This document shows, in pieces, positions 23,289 to 30,377 of a stretch of 42,519 nt of DNA. A program made the translations under genes and the position numbers. The notes beneath the pieces were generated by a model. The model did no database searches. It was not told the origin of the DNA and saw only the letters and a list, made by a program, of their open reading frames with translations. The stretch's first letter is position 1, and each line of letters begins with the position of its first letter. Location: positions 1-42,519 of the forward strand of contig JAQUKS010000005.1 in assembly GCA_028718965.1 (NCBI GenBank), in the 5' to 3' direction. Origin of the DNA: Minisyncoccota bacterium. Lineage in GTDB: Bacteria > Patescibacteriota > Minisyncoccia > Minisyncoccales > CG1-02-41-26.

Positions 23289-23333
23289 ACAAGGCAATTC
23301 AACCGCTTTCAGGCGAGTTTTTTATTGCCTTGT
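23289..23333 (-). terminator. Terminator of the leftward membrane-protein gene
   Basis: ACAAGGCAAT (23289-23298) and ATTGCCTTGT (23324-23333) are perfect inverted repeats. Read on the minus strand the hairpin ends in TTTTTTG just after the stop of the gene at 23341. Confidence 0.75.
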
Positions 23334-23340
23334 CTAATCG

Positions 23341-23754
23341 TTACCACCAATCTTGTTTTAAACGTTTTTCTATTGCACTTACTCTGCTTAATAGCAGGAA
23401 AACTATGGCGCTAAAACAACATATGGCTATGAGGATACTAACCGATTGTATTAGTACCCTATTCATTAATATAAGGGATATTATCCCCGTAATTAATGGA
23501 ATGAAAATATCATAGCTATTGCCTTTTATTAAGGCAGCAAAGATAATTCCAAGTAGTGAAGCAAGGGAAATCGCGAGAAATACTTTGATCGCTTTGACCA
23601 CCGCTTTACCTGCCGAATCAAGTGCGTCTGCTACCGCTAACCCTGCTGGATCTATCACCTTTTTAAAAATTTCAGATGTACCTAGAATGGCGCACGCGAT
23701 TAGTGCATACATTAATATGCAACCAATTATGATTATCTTGAAAAGGTCTTTCAT
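23341..23754 (-). CDS. Small four-helix membrane protein, unknown function, strong SD
   Basis: A 137-aa hydrophobic protein with about four predicted transmembrane segments (FKIIIIGCILMYALIACAIL near the start; AIKVFLAISLASLLGIIFAAL; two more before the basic end SRVSAIEKRLKQDWW). An amphipathic stretch EIFKKVIDPAGLAVADALDS sits between helices one and two. I recognise no family. ATG 23754 is chosen because AGGAGG stands six bases upstream; the longer frame to 23781 would begin before the SD. It has its own promoter with an operator-like dyad shared with the gene at 23967, and its own terminator. Opposite-strand ORFs here are shadows. Confidence 0.7.
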   Translation of the reverse strand: MKDLFKIIIIGCILMYALIACAILGTSEIFKKVIDPAGLAVADALDSAGKAVVKAIKVFLAISLASLLGIIFAALIKGNSYDIFIPLITGIISLILMNRVLIQSVSILIAICCFSAIVFLLLSRVSAIEKRLKQDWW

Positions 23755-23819
23755 TTTTATCCTCCTATGCAAGAAAAACAAAAATTGTTAAAAAACAATG
23801 AGTAATAAGAGTCATTTAG

Positions 23820-23853
23820 ATAATACATCATATCTGACATCTTATCAAATAGG
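23820..23853 (-). promoter_or_regulatory. Promoter and operator-like site of the 137-aa gene
   Basis: On the minus strand TTGATA (23848-23843), a 17-base spacer and TATTAT (23825-23820). An imperfect dyad at 23829-23853 overlaps the -35 box and spacer and matches the perfect dyad at 24459-24483; the word ATACATCATAT (plus strand) is shared exactly. Confidence 0.7.
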
Positions 23854-23900
23854 ACTTGCAAGGCTGTTGATTTGATAAATAAGTGCGACATAATATAAAT

Positions 23901-23931
23901 AAAAATAAGGCGTTTTGATCACCTTATTTTT
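23901..23931 (-). terminator. Intrinsic terminator of the 141-aa gene
   Basis: AAAAATAAGG and CCTTATTTTT (23901-23910 and 23922-23931) form a 10-base stem. On the minus strand a T-rich tail follows. It lies between the two leftward membrane genes. Confidence 0.75.
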
Positions 23932-23949
23932 TGTTTTTTTCAACACTTT

Positions 23950-23979
23950 TTTCACCATTTCCAATTTCACCATTTCCAA
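23950..23979. repeat. 15-base tandem duplication at a stop codon
   Basis: TTTCACCATTTCCAA occurs twice in direct contact (23950-23964 and 23965-23979). The stop codon of the 141-aa gene lies in the duplicated unit, so the copy beyond it is untranslated in that frame. Replication slippage is the likely origin. Confidence 0.9.
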
Positions 23980-24392
23980 ACTAGTGAATGTGTTGAAATT
24001 GTGGTCGCGAAGCAGCATGTAGCTGCCAACCATCCGGTTTTCGTTAAAACAATGGCATCCACCAGTACCAAGAAGACTATTCCCACTACCAGTGGAATCG
24101 AAATCAATACGATCTTTGTCGGCTTTGACAGGCCATACCTGTCATCCATATATTGGACTATGGACTTGAGGATTCGGCCTATCATGGCTCCGGCCAGAAT
24201 AGCCAACAAGCCGAAAAAGGAATATTCTACTACCTTAGCTATTGCCAATAGCCAAGGTAGTAGAATCCCTATCAGCCATTTTGAAATGACTAATAGGATT
24301 CTTGCCAGGATATACCCGGCAACACCGGCTGCTACTACGCAGCCGACAACGATAATTATAATCCACCCAATTATTTTTAGAAAAGTATCCAC
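23967..24392 (-). CDS. Small membrane protein, unknown function, perfect SD
   Basis: A 141-aa very hydrophobic protein with about four predicted transmembrane segments (IIGWIIIIVVGCVVAAGVAG; WLIGILLPWLLAIAKVV; a Gly/Ala-rich FFGLLAILAGAMIGRIL; IVLISIPLVVGIVFLVLVDA). A polar hinge QYMDDRYGLSKPTK divides the halves. No family recognised. GTG 24392 is chosen because AAAGGAGGTGAT, complementary to a complete canonical 16S tail, ends just upstream with GGAGG eight bases from the GTG; the frame upstream would translate the SD itself. Promoter and operator match those of the 137-aa gene, so the two are probably co-regulated. Confidence 0.7.
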   Translation of the reverse strand: MDTFLKIIGWIIIIVVGCVVAAGVAGYILARILLVISKWLIGILLPWLLAIAKVVEYSFFGLLAILAGAMIGRILKSIVQYMDDRYGLSKPTKIVLISIPLVVGIVFLVLVDAIVLTKTGWLAATCCFATTISTHSLVWKW

Positions 24393-24449
24393 TGTTATCA
24401 CCTCCTTTTGGATCACTTTTTTAACAATTGTTAAAAAACCAATACGTTA

Positions 24450-24483
24450 AGTATACATCATATTTGACAACCGGTCAAATATG
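24450..24483 (-). promoter_or_regulatory. Promoter with perfect dyad, 141-aa membrane gene
   Basis: On the minus strand TTGACC (24478-24473), a 17-base spacer and TATACT (24455-24450). CATATTTGAC (24459-24468) and GTCAAATATG (24474-24483) are a perfect 10-base inverted repeat with a 5-base centre covering the -35 box and spacer, ideally placed for a repressor. A degenerate copy controls the 137-aa gene. Confidence 0.75.
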
Positions 24484-24488
24484 GTTTG

Positions 24489-24665
24489 TTATATTTGAGA
24501 AAAGCTCTGCTGGCCGCTCTCGATTATTTCCAAGGGCCTTTTTTGAGAGTTTGCCTGAAAAATAACTCCCAGACCGAAAGAGAGGAGGCAAAGTAAAAAA
24601 ATAAAAAGCGCCAGGATAAGGCTGTCCTTGCGACGCTTGAAAAATTTGACAATATCTGATAACAT
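24489..24665 (-). CDS. 58-aa single-pass membrane protein
   Basis: A short ORF starting MLSDIVKFFKRRKDS, then one transmembrane helix (LILALFIFLLCLLSFGLGVIF) and a polar tail ending QQSFSQI. The basic segment before the helix predicts N-in orientation. Small proteins of this plan, KRRKD-like head then a helix ending in SFGLG, are frequent in parcubacterial genomes (from memory). It is divergent from rpmA, 29 bases away, and its stop overlaps the region of the 141-aa gene's promoter. No SD sequence. Function unknown. Confidence 0.6.
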   Translation of the reverse strand: MLSDIVKFFKRRKDSLILALFIFLLCLLSFGLGVIFQANSQKRPLEIIESGQQSFSQI

Positions 24666-24681
24666 AAGCCTATCTTCTGAT

Positions 24682-24687
24682 TATAAA
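24682..24687 (+). promoter_or_regulatory. -10 box of rpmA, leaderless geometry
   Basis: TATAAA ends seven bases before ATG 24695. A TTGACA at 24646-24651 is too far for this -10 box but could serve an alternative one at 24671. The nearest -35-like sequence with a 17-base spacer is ATAACA (24659-24664). Confidence 0.45.
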
Positions 24688-24694
24688 CAATTAT

Positions 24695-24967
24695 ATGGCA
24701 CAAACAAAATCAAAAAGCGCTTCAGGTTTGGGCCGCGACTCGCAACCCAAATATTTGGGGCTAAAGCTGGCCGACGGCCAGAAAGCCAAAACCGGCATGG
24801 TAATCATCAGGCAGCGGGGCAGCAAATATCTTCCGGGCAAGAACGTCGGCTGCGGGAGCGACTATACCCTTTACGCCTTGAAAGACGGCGTAGTCAAATT
24901 TCAGACAAAAAACAAAACTACTTTCACGGGTAAAAAAAGAACAGCCAAAGTGGTTCACGTGATATAG
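24695..24967 (+). CDS. rpmA: Large-subunit ribosomal protein bL27
   Basis: A 90-aa ribosomal protein near the peptidyl-transferase centre. GLGRDSQPKYLGLKLADGQ, GMVIIRQRGSKYLPGKNVGCGSDYTLYAL and DGVVKFQ are classic bL27 blocks. The N-terminus is MAQTKSKSAS, without the Firmicutes-type cleavable extension. rplU, its usual partner, is not adjacent. It has a near-zero leader and no SD sequence. Confidence 0.96.
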   Translation: MAQTKSKSASGLGRDSQPKYLGLKLADGQKAKTGMVIIRQRGSKYLPGKNVGCGSDYTLYALKDGVVKFQTKNKTTFTGKKRTAKVVHVI

Positions 24968-24984
24968 AAGAAATCTCGTCTGAT

Positions 24985-25016
24985 AAAAAACGATCCCTTT
25001 AAAGGGATCGTTTTTT
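24985..25016. terminator. Bidirectional terminator between rpmA and pyrG
   Basis: A 32-base perfect palindrome (24985-25016) whose arms carry ACGATCCC and GGGATCGT and whose outer ends are A6 and T6. It can stop transcripts from both sides. The pyrG stop codon lies at its centre, so the last pyrG codons are part of the stem. Confidence 0.85.
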
Positions 25017-26663
25017 ATTGCTCGCCGATACTCTGACGAATTCTTTGAACAAAGGATGAGGGTTTAGCGGCCGTGATTTGAACTCGGGATGAAACTGCGT
25101 GCCCAAAAAGAACGGATGGCCCTGGCTTGACCCGGCCCCAGGTGCGGCCAGCTCAATGATTTCCACTAAATTTCTTTCCGGATTTATGCCGCTGATTATC
25201 AGGCCCTTTTTCTCCAAAACATCGCGAAACGCGTTGTTGAATTCATAGCGATGGCGGTGGCGCTCCATAACCTGGGTGGTTTTTCCATAGGCGCGCCCGG
25301 CCAGTGTTCGGGGCAATATTTTGCAGGGATGATTACCTAAGCGCTGCGTATCGCCGTAGTTTTTATTCTTCAGAAATTCCTCCTGCTCGCTCATCAGGCT
25401 GATGACCGGATGGGCTGTCTTGGGGTTTACTTCGGTGGTATTGGCGTCTTTTAAGCCAGCGACATTGCGGGCGAACTCGATGGTGGCCAGCTGCATGCCG
25501 TAGCATAGCCCTAAAAAAGGAATTCTGTTTTTACGCAGGTATTCAATGGCCAGTATCTTTCCCGGCACTCCCCTGCTGCCGTATCCTCCGGGCACGATGA
25601 CGCCGTCGTAATTTTTCAGTTCGCTCAAATCCTTGGGGTCTTTTTCGTATTTTTCGCTGGCCAACCACTGGATGACCGGCTTAAGATTATTCGCCCAGGC
25701 CGCGTGCTTTACCGCCTCGATAATGGAAATATAGGAATCCTCCAGGGTAAAATCGCCTGTCTGGAAATACTTGCCCACAATGCCTATTTTTACTTCTTCT
25801 TTAACGGTTTTGATGGTATTGACCAGCTTTTTCCATTCCCGCAAATCCTGGGTTCTCGGTTTCAGGTTAAAATGCTTGAGTATCTTTTCGGCGAATTCTT
25901 GTTCGTCGAAAATAAGCGGCACCCCGTAAATGGATGAAATATCCGGATTGGAAATGACATTGTCTTTGGGCACGCTGCAAAAAAGGGAAATTTTTTCTTT
26001 TCTTTTTTCGTCCAGAGGAAGCGCCGCTCTCCCCACCACGAAGTCGGGCTGGATGCCTGCCGCGTTGAGCGTTCTTACCGAGTATTGCACCGGTTTGGTT
26101 TTCATTTCTCCCACTGTCGAAGGGATCGGCAGATAGGAAACGTGGATGTGACAGATGTTCTTGGGGTCTTTCAGCTTCATCATCCGGTTGGCCTCCAGAA
26201 AAAGTACGCCCTGGTATTCCCCCACCGTGCCCCCTAACTCGACGATGACAAATTCCGCTTTTGTTTTTTCGCCCGCCTCTTTTACGCGCCTGATGATTTC
26301 TTCGGGTACGTGGGGCACCACCTCCACATCCTCGCCGTCGTATTCCAGATTTCTTTCACGCGAGATTACCGCCTGATAAATCTGCCCGGTGGTAAGAAAG
26401 TTGGACGAATTCAGGTCTTTGCCCAGGAAACGTTCATAAGAGCCGATGTCCTGGTCGGTTTCAATGCCATCGGCTGTCACAAAAACCTCGCCGTGCTCGG
26501 TGGGCCTGATGGTGCCAGCGTCAATGTTCACGTACATCTCGCATTTGACATTGGTCACTTCGTAACCCTTGGACTGCAAAAGCTTGGCAATCGAGGCCGC
26601 GGTGATTCCCTTGCCTAAGCTGGAAATCACGCCTCCGGAAATAAAAATATATTTGGCGGTCAT
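24999..26663 (-). CDS. pyrG: CTP synthase
   Basis: Makes CTP from UTP, ATP and glutamine (554 aa, full length). The synthetase domain starts with FISGGVISSLGKGITAASIAKLL; DAGTIRPTEHGEVFVTADGIETD binds substrate. The glutaminase domain has the nucleophile in FLGLCYGMQLA and the His-Glu pair in TQFHPEFKSRP. No SD sequence before the ATG at 26663. It lies downstream of rplI but a terminator hairpin separates them. Confidence 0.97.
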   Translation of the reverse strand: MTAKYIFISGGVISSLGKGITAASIAKLLQSKGYEVTNVKCEMYVNIDAGTIRPTEHGEVFVTADGIETDQDIGSYERFLGKDLNSSNFLTTGQIYQAVISRERNLEYDGEDVEVVPHVPEEIIRRVKEAGEKTKAEFVIVELGGTVGEYQGVLFLEANRMMKLKDPKNICHIHVSYLPIPSTVGEMKTKPVQYSVRTLNAAGIQPDFVVGRAALPLDEKRKEKISLFCSVPKDNVISNPDISSIYGVPLIFDEQEFAEKILKHFNLKPRTQDLREWKKLVNTIKTVKEEVKIGIVGKYFQTGDFTLEDSYISIIEAVKHAAWANNLKPVIQWLASEKYEKDPKDLSELKNYDGVIVPGGYGSRGVPGKILAIEYLRKNRIPFLGLCYGMQLATIEFARNVAGLKDANTTEVNPKTAHPVISLMSEQEEFLKNKNYGDTQRLGNHPCKILPRTLAGRAYGKTTQVMERHRHRYEFNNAFRDVLEKKGLIISGINPERNLVEIIELAAPGAGSSQGHPFFLGTQFHPEFKSRPLNPHPLFKEFVRVSASNKKRSL

Positions 26664-26679
26664 AGAGTATTAAATTAAC

Positions 26680-26709
26680 AAAATACAGCCTTTTTTACGG
26701 CTGTATTTT
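26680..26709 (-). terminator. Intrinsic terminator after rplI
   Basis: AAAATACAGCC (26680-26690) and GGCTGTATTTT (26699-26709) are perfect inverted repeats. On the minus strand the stem ends in TATTTTGTT. Confidence 0.75.
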
Positions 26710-26720
26710 GGGATTAAAAA

Positions 26721-27167
26721 TTATTGAGCCGGAGCGACTATTATTTTGATTGGCGCTTCCAAATTATGCTCAAATACTATTTTCGCGTCAAACTCGCCTG
26801 CTTCTTCTATCTTCCGGGAAAGCTCCACCTGCTCCTTGGCGACCTCATAGCCCATTTCCTTCAGGCGAGAAACGATTTTTTGAGGGTTTACTTTTTCGAA
26901 AAGCTGGCCTTTATCCCCTACTTTCACCGTTACTTCGACTTCCAAACCCTCCATTTTTCGCGCCATCTGGCCGATTTTTTCCAGTTCTTGAGCGCTTTCA
27001 GCCGCGACGGTTTCCCTTTGCTTTTTGGCCCATTCCAGGATTTTCCTGTCCGCGATCTTTACCAGGCCGTTGGGAATAAGGTAATTGGCCGCGTAGCCGT
27101 CAGCCACCTCTTTATTGTCATATTTTTTACCCAGGCCCCGTATGTTTTGTAATAAAATAACTTTCAT
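26721..27167 (-). CDS. rplI: Large-subunit ribosomal protein bL9
   Basis: A 148-aa ribosomal protein. The N-terminal domain MKVILLQNIRGLGKKYDNKEVADGYAANYLIPNGLV is diagnostic; a connecting helix and the C-terminal domain (VTVKVGDKGQLFEKV) follow. bL9 is lost in some CPR groups such as Microgenomates but kept in many Parcubacteria, so its presence narrows the taxonomy (established knowledge, applied as inference). Its promoter overlaps the end of ctpA. Confidence 0.96.
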   Translation of the reverse strand: MKVILLQNIRGLGKKYDNKEVADGYAANYLIPNGLVKIADRKILEWAKKQRETVAAESAQELEKIGQMARKMEGLEVEVTVKVGDKGQLFEKVNPQKIVSRLKEMGYEVAKEQVELSRKIEEAGEFDAKIVFEHNLEAPIKIIVAPAQ

Positions 27168-27175
27168 AATATTGT

Positions 27176-27204
27176 ATTCTACGGTAAATCTTTTAAAAGT
27201 TCAA
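27176..27204 (-). promoter_or_regulatory. rplI promoter, leaderless geometry
   Basis: On the minus strand TTGAAC (27204-27199), a 17-base spacer, TAGAAT (27181-27176), then eight bases to ATG 27167. It overlaps the 3' end of ctpA. Confidence 0.5.
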
Positions 27205-28405
27205 TAGCTTTCTGCGTTTGAGCGTCGTAGCCGGACGCGGCTTGTCCGTCCGAATCAGCGGCAACTTCAATGTCCGGCTTCAAGCCGTCTTTGTCAATGG
27301 AATTTCCGTCAGGGGTAAGCCACTTGGCAATCGTTACTTTTAGCGAAGAACTGTCGAATAAATTTATCTGTTCCTGTACCGAGCCCTTGCCGAATGATTT
27401 TTCGCCGATTAGTTTTACGCCAAGCTGGTCCCGCAGGGCTCCGGCCATAATTTCCGAAGCCGAAGCAGAACCGTTGTTGATTAAAACGACAATCTGATAA
27501 TCTTTAAAAGCAGCCGGGCCTTCCGATTTGTAGGCTTTTCTTTCTTTGTCAGAACCCATATCCTGCCAGGTGACCACCTCGCCCTTTGGCAGAAACCAGC
27601 CGGTTACTTCCTGCGCCACTTCCAGAAAGCCGCCGGGATTGTTTCTTAGATCAACCACGATTTTCTTGACATCAGGATGGTTCAATATGTCGTCAGATGC
27701 GTGGCCGAATTCAACAGGCAATATGCGGTTGAACTGATAAATTTTTATAATGGCGATATTGTCGGGGGTGATCTCTTCTTCCAGCGTCGGAATCTTTATG
27801 TTTTCCCTTTTAATAACAAACTCTTTGGGCTCTTTCCACTCCCCTCTTAAAATCAAAAGCCTTACCTCGGTATTGGCCGGGCCTTTGATGATTTTCACCG
27901 CCTCCTCAACGCTTTGGTCTTTGGTAAAAGTATCGTCGATTTTCAAAATCTCGTCTTCGGGCTTCAGGCCGGCTCTGTCGGCCGGGCTGCCTTTGAACGG
28001 CGAAACCACTGTAATCTGGCCGTCCCGGCTGCCTACCACCATGCCAACACCCTCGTATTGGCCCGATAACTCTTCGTTAAAGCTCTCGGTCTGCGACGGG
28101 GTAAAAAACGTGGTATAAGGGTCGCCCAGGCTTTCAACCATGCCCGCTGTCGCTCCGTAAATCATCTTTTGAACATCGATTTTATCCTTGTCTAAAAAAT
28201 TTTGCGTAACCCTGTTCCAGGCTTCCCAAAAAACAGCCATGTCCACGCCTTCGGGCTTGTTTAAAGAGGAATCTGTTATATAAGCGGGCTGCAAAAGCGC
28301 GGCTCTCTCATCACCCACCTGAATACCAACCTGATAACTAAAAAAACCAACGGCCGCGGCCGCCACTAAGAAAAGTCCTGCTTTTAAAATCTTTTTCAGT
28401 ATCAT
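27179..28405 (-). CDS. ctpA: Carboxy-terminal processing protease (peptidase S41, PDZ)
   Basis: An envelope serine protease of 408 aa. Residues 4-26 form a signal anchor. A PDZ domain (about 100-180) contains GVGMVVGSRDGQITVVSPFKGSPADRAGL. The S41 core has VVDLRNNPGG, the catalytic serine in NNGSASASEIMAGAL and the lysine in GEKSFGKGSVQ. It degrades or trims exported proteins. ATG 28405 is chosen over TTG 28423, because the latter overlaps the -10 box. Confidence 0.93.
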   Translation of the reverse strand: MILKKILKAGLFLVAAAAVGFFSYQVGIQVGDERAALLQPAYITDSSLNKPEGVDMAVFWEAWNRVTQNFLDKDKIDVQKMIYGATAGMVESLGDPYTTFFTPSQTESFNEELSGQYEGVGMVVGSRDGQITVVSPFKGSPADRAGLKPEDEILKIDDTFTKDQSVEEAVKIIKGPANTEVRLLILRGEWKEPKEFVIKRENIKIPTLEEEITPDNIAIIKIYQFNRILPVEFGHASDDILNHPDVKKIVVDLRNNPGGFLEVAQEVTGWFLPKGEVVTWQDMGSDKERKAYKSEGPAAFKDYQIVVLINNGSASASEIMAGALRDQLGVKLIGEKSFGKGSVQEQINLFDSSSLKVTIAKWLTPDGNSIDKDGLKPDIEVAADSDGQAASGYDAQTQKAIELLKDLP

Positions 28406-28414
28406 ACAGCAACT

Positions 28415-28443
28415 ATTATACAAAAATTGAGCCCCGCAAGCAA
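28415..28443 (-). promoter_or_regulatory. ctpA promoter, near-leaderless geometry
   Basis: On the minus strand TTGCTT (28443-28438), a 17-base spacer and a perfect TATAAT (28420-28415). Nine bases separate it from ATG 28405. Confidence 0.65.
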
Positions 28444-28459
28444 GCCGCGGGATTTTATT

Positions 28460-29056
28460 TTAATCAAGTCCCGCCAGCGGAAAACTTTGTAAAACAGCAT
28501 ACTCCGGGCCGCTTCTTTTCAGCCGGCTTTCCATAAGCTCGATTGAACGGACGTCGATCTTCAAATCAAGCTCTTTTTCGATTTCCGGGCGCTCCTCCGG
28601 GTCTATTCTTTTCCAGACCCACTCTTTGACGCGTGCCAGGGTTATGTGGCCGAAAAAGTTTTCAGCCGCTCCCCTATCGCCGCAACGGATGTTTGCCTTA
28701 AAAATTTCTTCAGCCAGATCAAGAATCAATTTTTCTAAGATTTCATTTTTCGCTGTTTCAAGCCAAATAAGCTGCGGAGGATTTTTTTTGGCCGGGCCGT
28801 AACTTGTTTTGGTCAACCGCAAAACCAGCGGCGGAGCGTCTTTCAGCGCCGCTCCAACGGCCCTGGTCAAAAAAGATATTTCTTTGTCCCCTACTTCGCC
28901 CAAAAACAACAATGTTATATGCAAATTTTCCGGCGCCACCCATTTGGCGACAGCATCGGAAATTTCCATCGGAAAGCTGTTTTTGATTTCGTTCTGCACA
29001 TCGGCAAGCTCTGTTTTCAGGGCTTGAGGCAAATTTATGGCAAAAAACAACCGCAT
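28460..29056 (-). CDS. thpR: RNA 2',3'-cyclic phosphodiesterase (2H family)
   Basis: A 198-aa 2H phosphoesterase (LigT/ThpR) that opens 2',3'-cyclic phosphates on RNA. The two catalytic H-x-T motifs are in ENLHITLLFLGEV and FFGHITLARVK, and the protein starts MRLFFAINLP as the family does. The physiological role is not settled in bacteria; tRNA end repair is possible. It starts three bases after the semiSWEET stop, so the two form an operon. Confidence 0.92.
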   Translation of the reverse strand: MRLFFAINLPQALKTELADVQNEIKNSFPMEISDAVAKWVAPENLHITLLFLGEVGDKEISFLTRAVGAALKDAPPLVLRLTKTSYGPAKKNPPQLIWLETAKNEILEKLILDLAEEIFKANIRCGDRGAAENFFGHITLARVKEWVWKRIDPEERPEIEKELDLKIDVRSIELMESRLKRSGPEYAVLQSFPLAGLD

Positions 29057-29059
29057 ACA

Positions 29060-29314
29060 CTATCCGTGTTTTATCTTTAAGGTTAGGATGGTTGCGTTCA
29101 GGAGCAGGCTCAAAACATTGGCCGCGATCAAAGGCAAATCGACTATGATCAGGCCGTAAACCAGCCAAAGCGCTATGCCAATGGTGACCAAAACATAGGT
29201 GCCCAGAGAAATATCCTTTGTTTCTTTGGTTTTGATGGCTTTTGCCACCTGGGGCAGAGATGAAAAAGTGGTCAAAGCGCCCGCCAGAAGTCCCAAAAGA
29301 GAGATGTAGTTCAT
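29060..29314 (-). CDS. SemiSWEET-type sugar transporter
   Basis: An 84-aa protein with three transmembrane helices, the half-size unit of SWEET transporters that works as a dimer. LGLLAGALTTFSSLPQVAKAIKTKETKDIS carries the PQ-loop-type motif LPQ, and GIALWLVYGLIIVDLPLIAANVLSL matches helices two and three. It probably facilitates sugar movement across the cytoplasmic membrane, fitting a glycolytic fermenter. No SD sequence at ATG 29314. Confidence 0.9.
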   Translation of the reverse strand: MNYISLLGLLAGALTTFSSLPQVAKAIKTKETKDISLGTYVLVTIGIALWLVYGLIIVDLPLIAANVLSLLLNATILTLKIKHG

Positions 29315-29352
29315 AAAGATTCGTTTTTAAAAAATACCGGCCAGCTCCCTCC

Positions 29353-30303
29353 CTACTGCGCCTTTCTCCATGACTTGACGCCATAGGGAGTCATCACCCT
29401 CACCGGAGAAGCGTTGGGGTCAGTGGTTTCCACAAGATCAGCGGCCGTGTTGGTATCGCCCGTGAACCGGGCCACTTTGATGATACCCTTGAGAGCGGCC
29501 AGGGCGTCAGTGAACGAGATGAGACGGAGCTTGATGATGCCGATGGGGCCCATTACCTTGACATAGCCTATGGCTGTGGGAAGGGGCGGAGGAGAGACTG
29601 GCTGGACATTGCACAAGAGTTCCGTGTCAAAGACCGTGCAGATGCCGCTCATGGAGTTGCGGGCCATACAGCTCACCTTGACGCTTCCGGTCCAGCCTCC
29701 CGAGGCGCAAGGCATGCTCCGGCTCTCATTGTGCCAGTTCGTGTCTCCTATCGCGGTGGTCAAACAGTCCTGGCCTCCGGCATAGCCTCTGTCGGTCTGT
29801 CTGTCAACCATGGGGAGGCCGGGGTCGAGCTTTTTGTAGTCATAGGAGATGGAAAAGTTTTTGCCTGTTTCGCAAGTGGCCGGGCAGACCAGATTACGGA
29901 GGTCGCAGGTGGGTGGTTCGGGGAGAGAAGAACATGACCCTGATGTCAATTGTTTTACCCAGCAAGAACCAGATAGTCCAGATATAGTACAAGCTTCTGT
30001 TTGTGAATAAACAGCACAGAAAGGATTGCAGGTTCTCCCGATCTCGTTATTGTAAGCGTCATAACAAATCGTACAAGAAGCTCCTTCGGCTGGGGTTATT
30101 GGAGAAAAGCCGCTCTGGAAACAGGTCGACGATTCCGTCTCCTCGTTGCTGGTGCAATGATCACATACTGCAAAATTGCAAGAAGGCGCATATATTGTTT
30201 CAGGAGTTCCGGGGAAAATACATGCGGCAATGATTAAAGAGGGAAAGAACAAAAAAAGAAGAAACATTAAAAAAGCTATTTTTTTGCTACTAATAGTTGA
30301 CAT
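29353..30303 (-). CDS. Cysteine-rich exported protein or lipoprotein, unknown family
   Basis: A 316-aa protein with a hydrophobic signal (residues 9-27) ending in IIAAC, which fits a lipobox with C28 as the lipidated residue. About 20 cysteines lie between residues 28 and 232, none in the last 84 residues. Pairs such as CDHC, CTIC and CPATC suggest disulfide-knotted or metal-binding repeats. The tail (TAIGYVKVMGPIGIIKLRL...) is cysteine-free and may be a separate domain. I recognise no family. It is divergent from the lipoprotein gene at 30378, whose -35 box overlaps this start codon, so the two promoters are entwined. The CPHC protein at 3360 is a possible disulfide catalyst. Confidence 0.7.
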   Translation of the reverse strand: MSTISSKKIAFLMFLLFLFFPSLIIAACIFPGTPETIYAPSCNFAVCDHCTSNEETESSTCFQSGFSPITPAEGASCTICYDAYNNEIGRTCNPFCAVYSQTEACTISGLSGSCWVKQLTSGSCSSLPEPPTCDLRNLVCPATCETGKNFSISYDYKKLDPGLPMVDRQTDRGYAGGQDCLTTAIGDTNWHNESRSMPCASGGWTGSVKVSCMARNSMSGICTVFDTELLCNVQPVSPPPLPTAIGYVKVMGPIGIIKLRLISFTDALAALKGIIKVARFTGDTNTAADLVETTDPNASPVRVMTPYGVKSWRKAQ

Positions 30304-30324
30304 TTTATTTTTTTGTGGTATTAT
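30297..30324 (+). promoter_or_regulatory. Promoter of the lipoprotein cassette
   Basis: A perfect TTGACA (30297-30302), a 16-base spacer and TATTAT (30319-30324). The -35 box covers the start codon of the divergent Cys-rich gene. On the opposite strand a TATAAT also occurs in this interval and could serve that gene. Confidence 0.75.
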
Positions 30325-30377
30325 AAAGGTACCTACAGAACCTTATATTGAACCTTGACTCATAAGGAGGGCAACCA

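Noticed and set aside
24001-24450. 149-codon ORF on the plus strand opposite the 141-aa membrane gene
   Set aside because: The minus-strand frame has a promoter, a perfect SD, membrane helices and a terminator; the plus frame has none and is its shadow.
24628-24933. 101-codon ORF overlapping rpmA in another frame
   Set aside because: rpmA is unmistakable; this is an out-of-frame shadow.
24700-25020. Replication terminus, suggested by genes converging from both sides near rpmA and pyrG
   Set aside because: The rightward block at 30.3-36.0 kb breaks the pattern, and skew cannot be judged from one window by eye.
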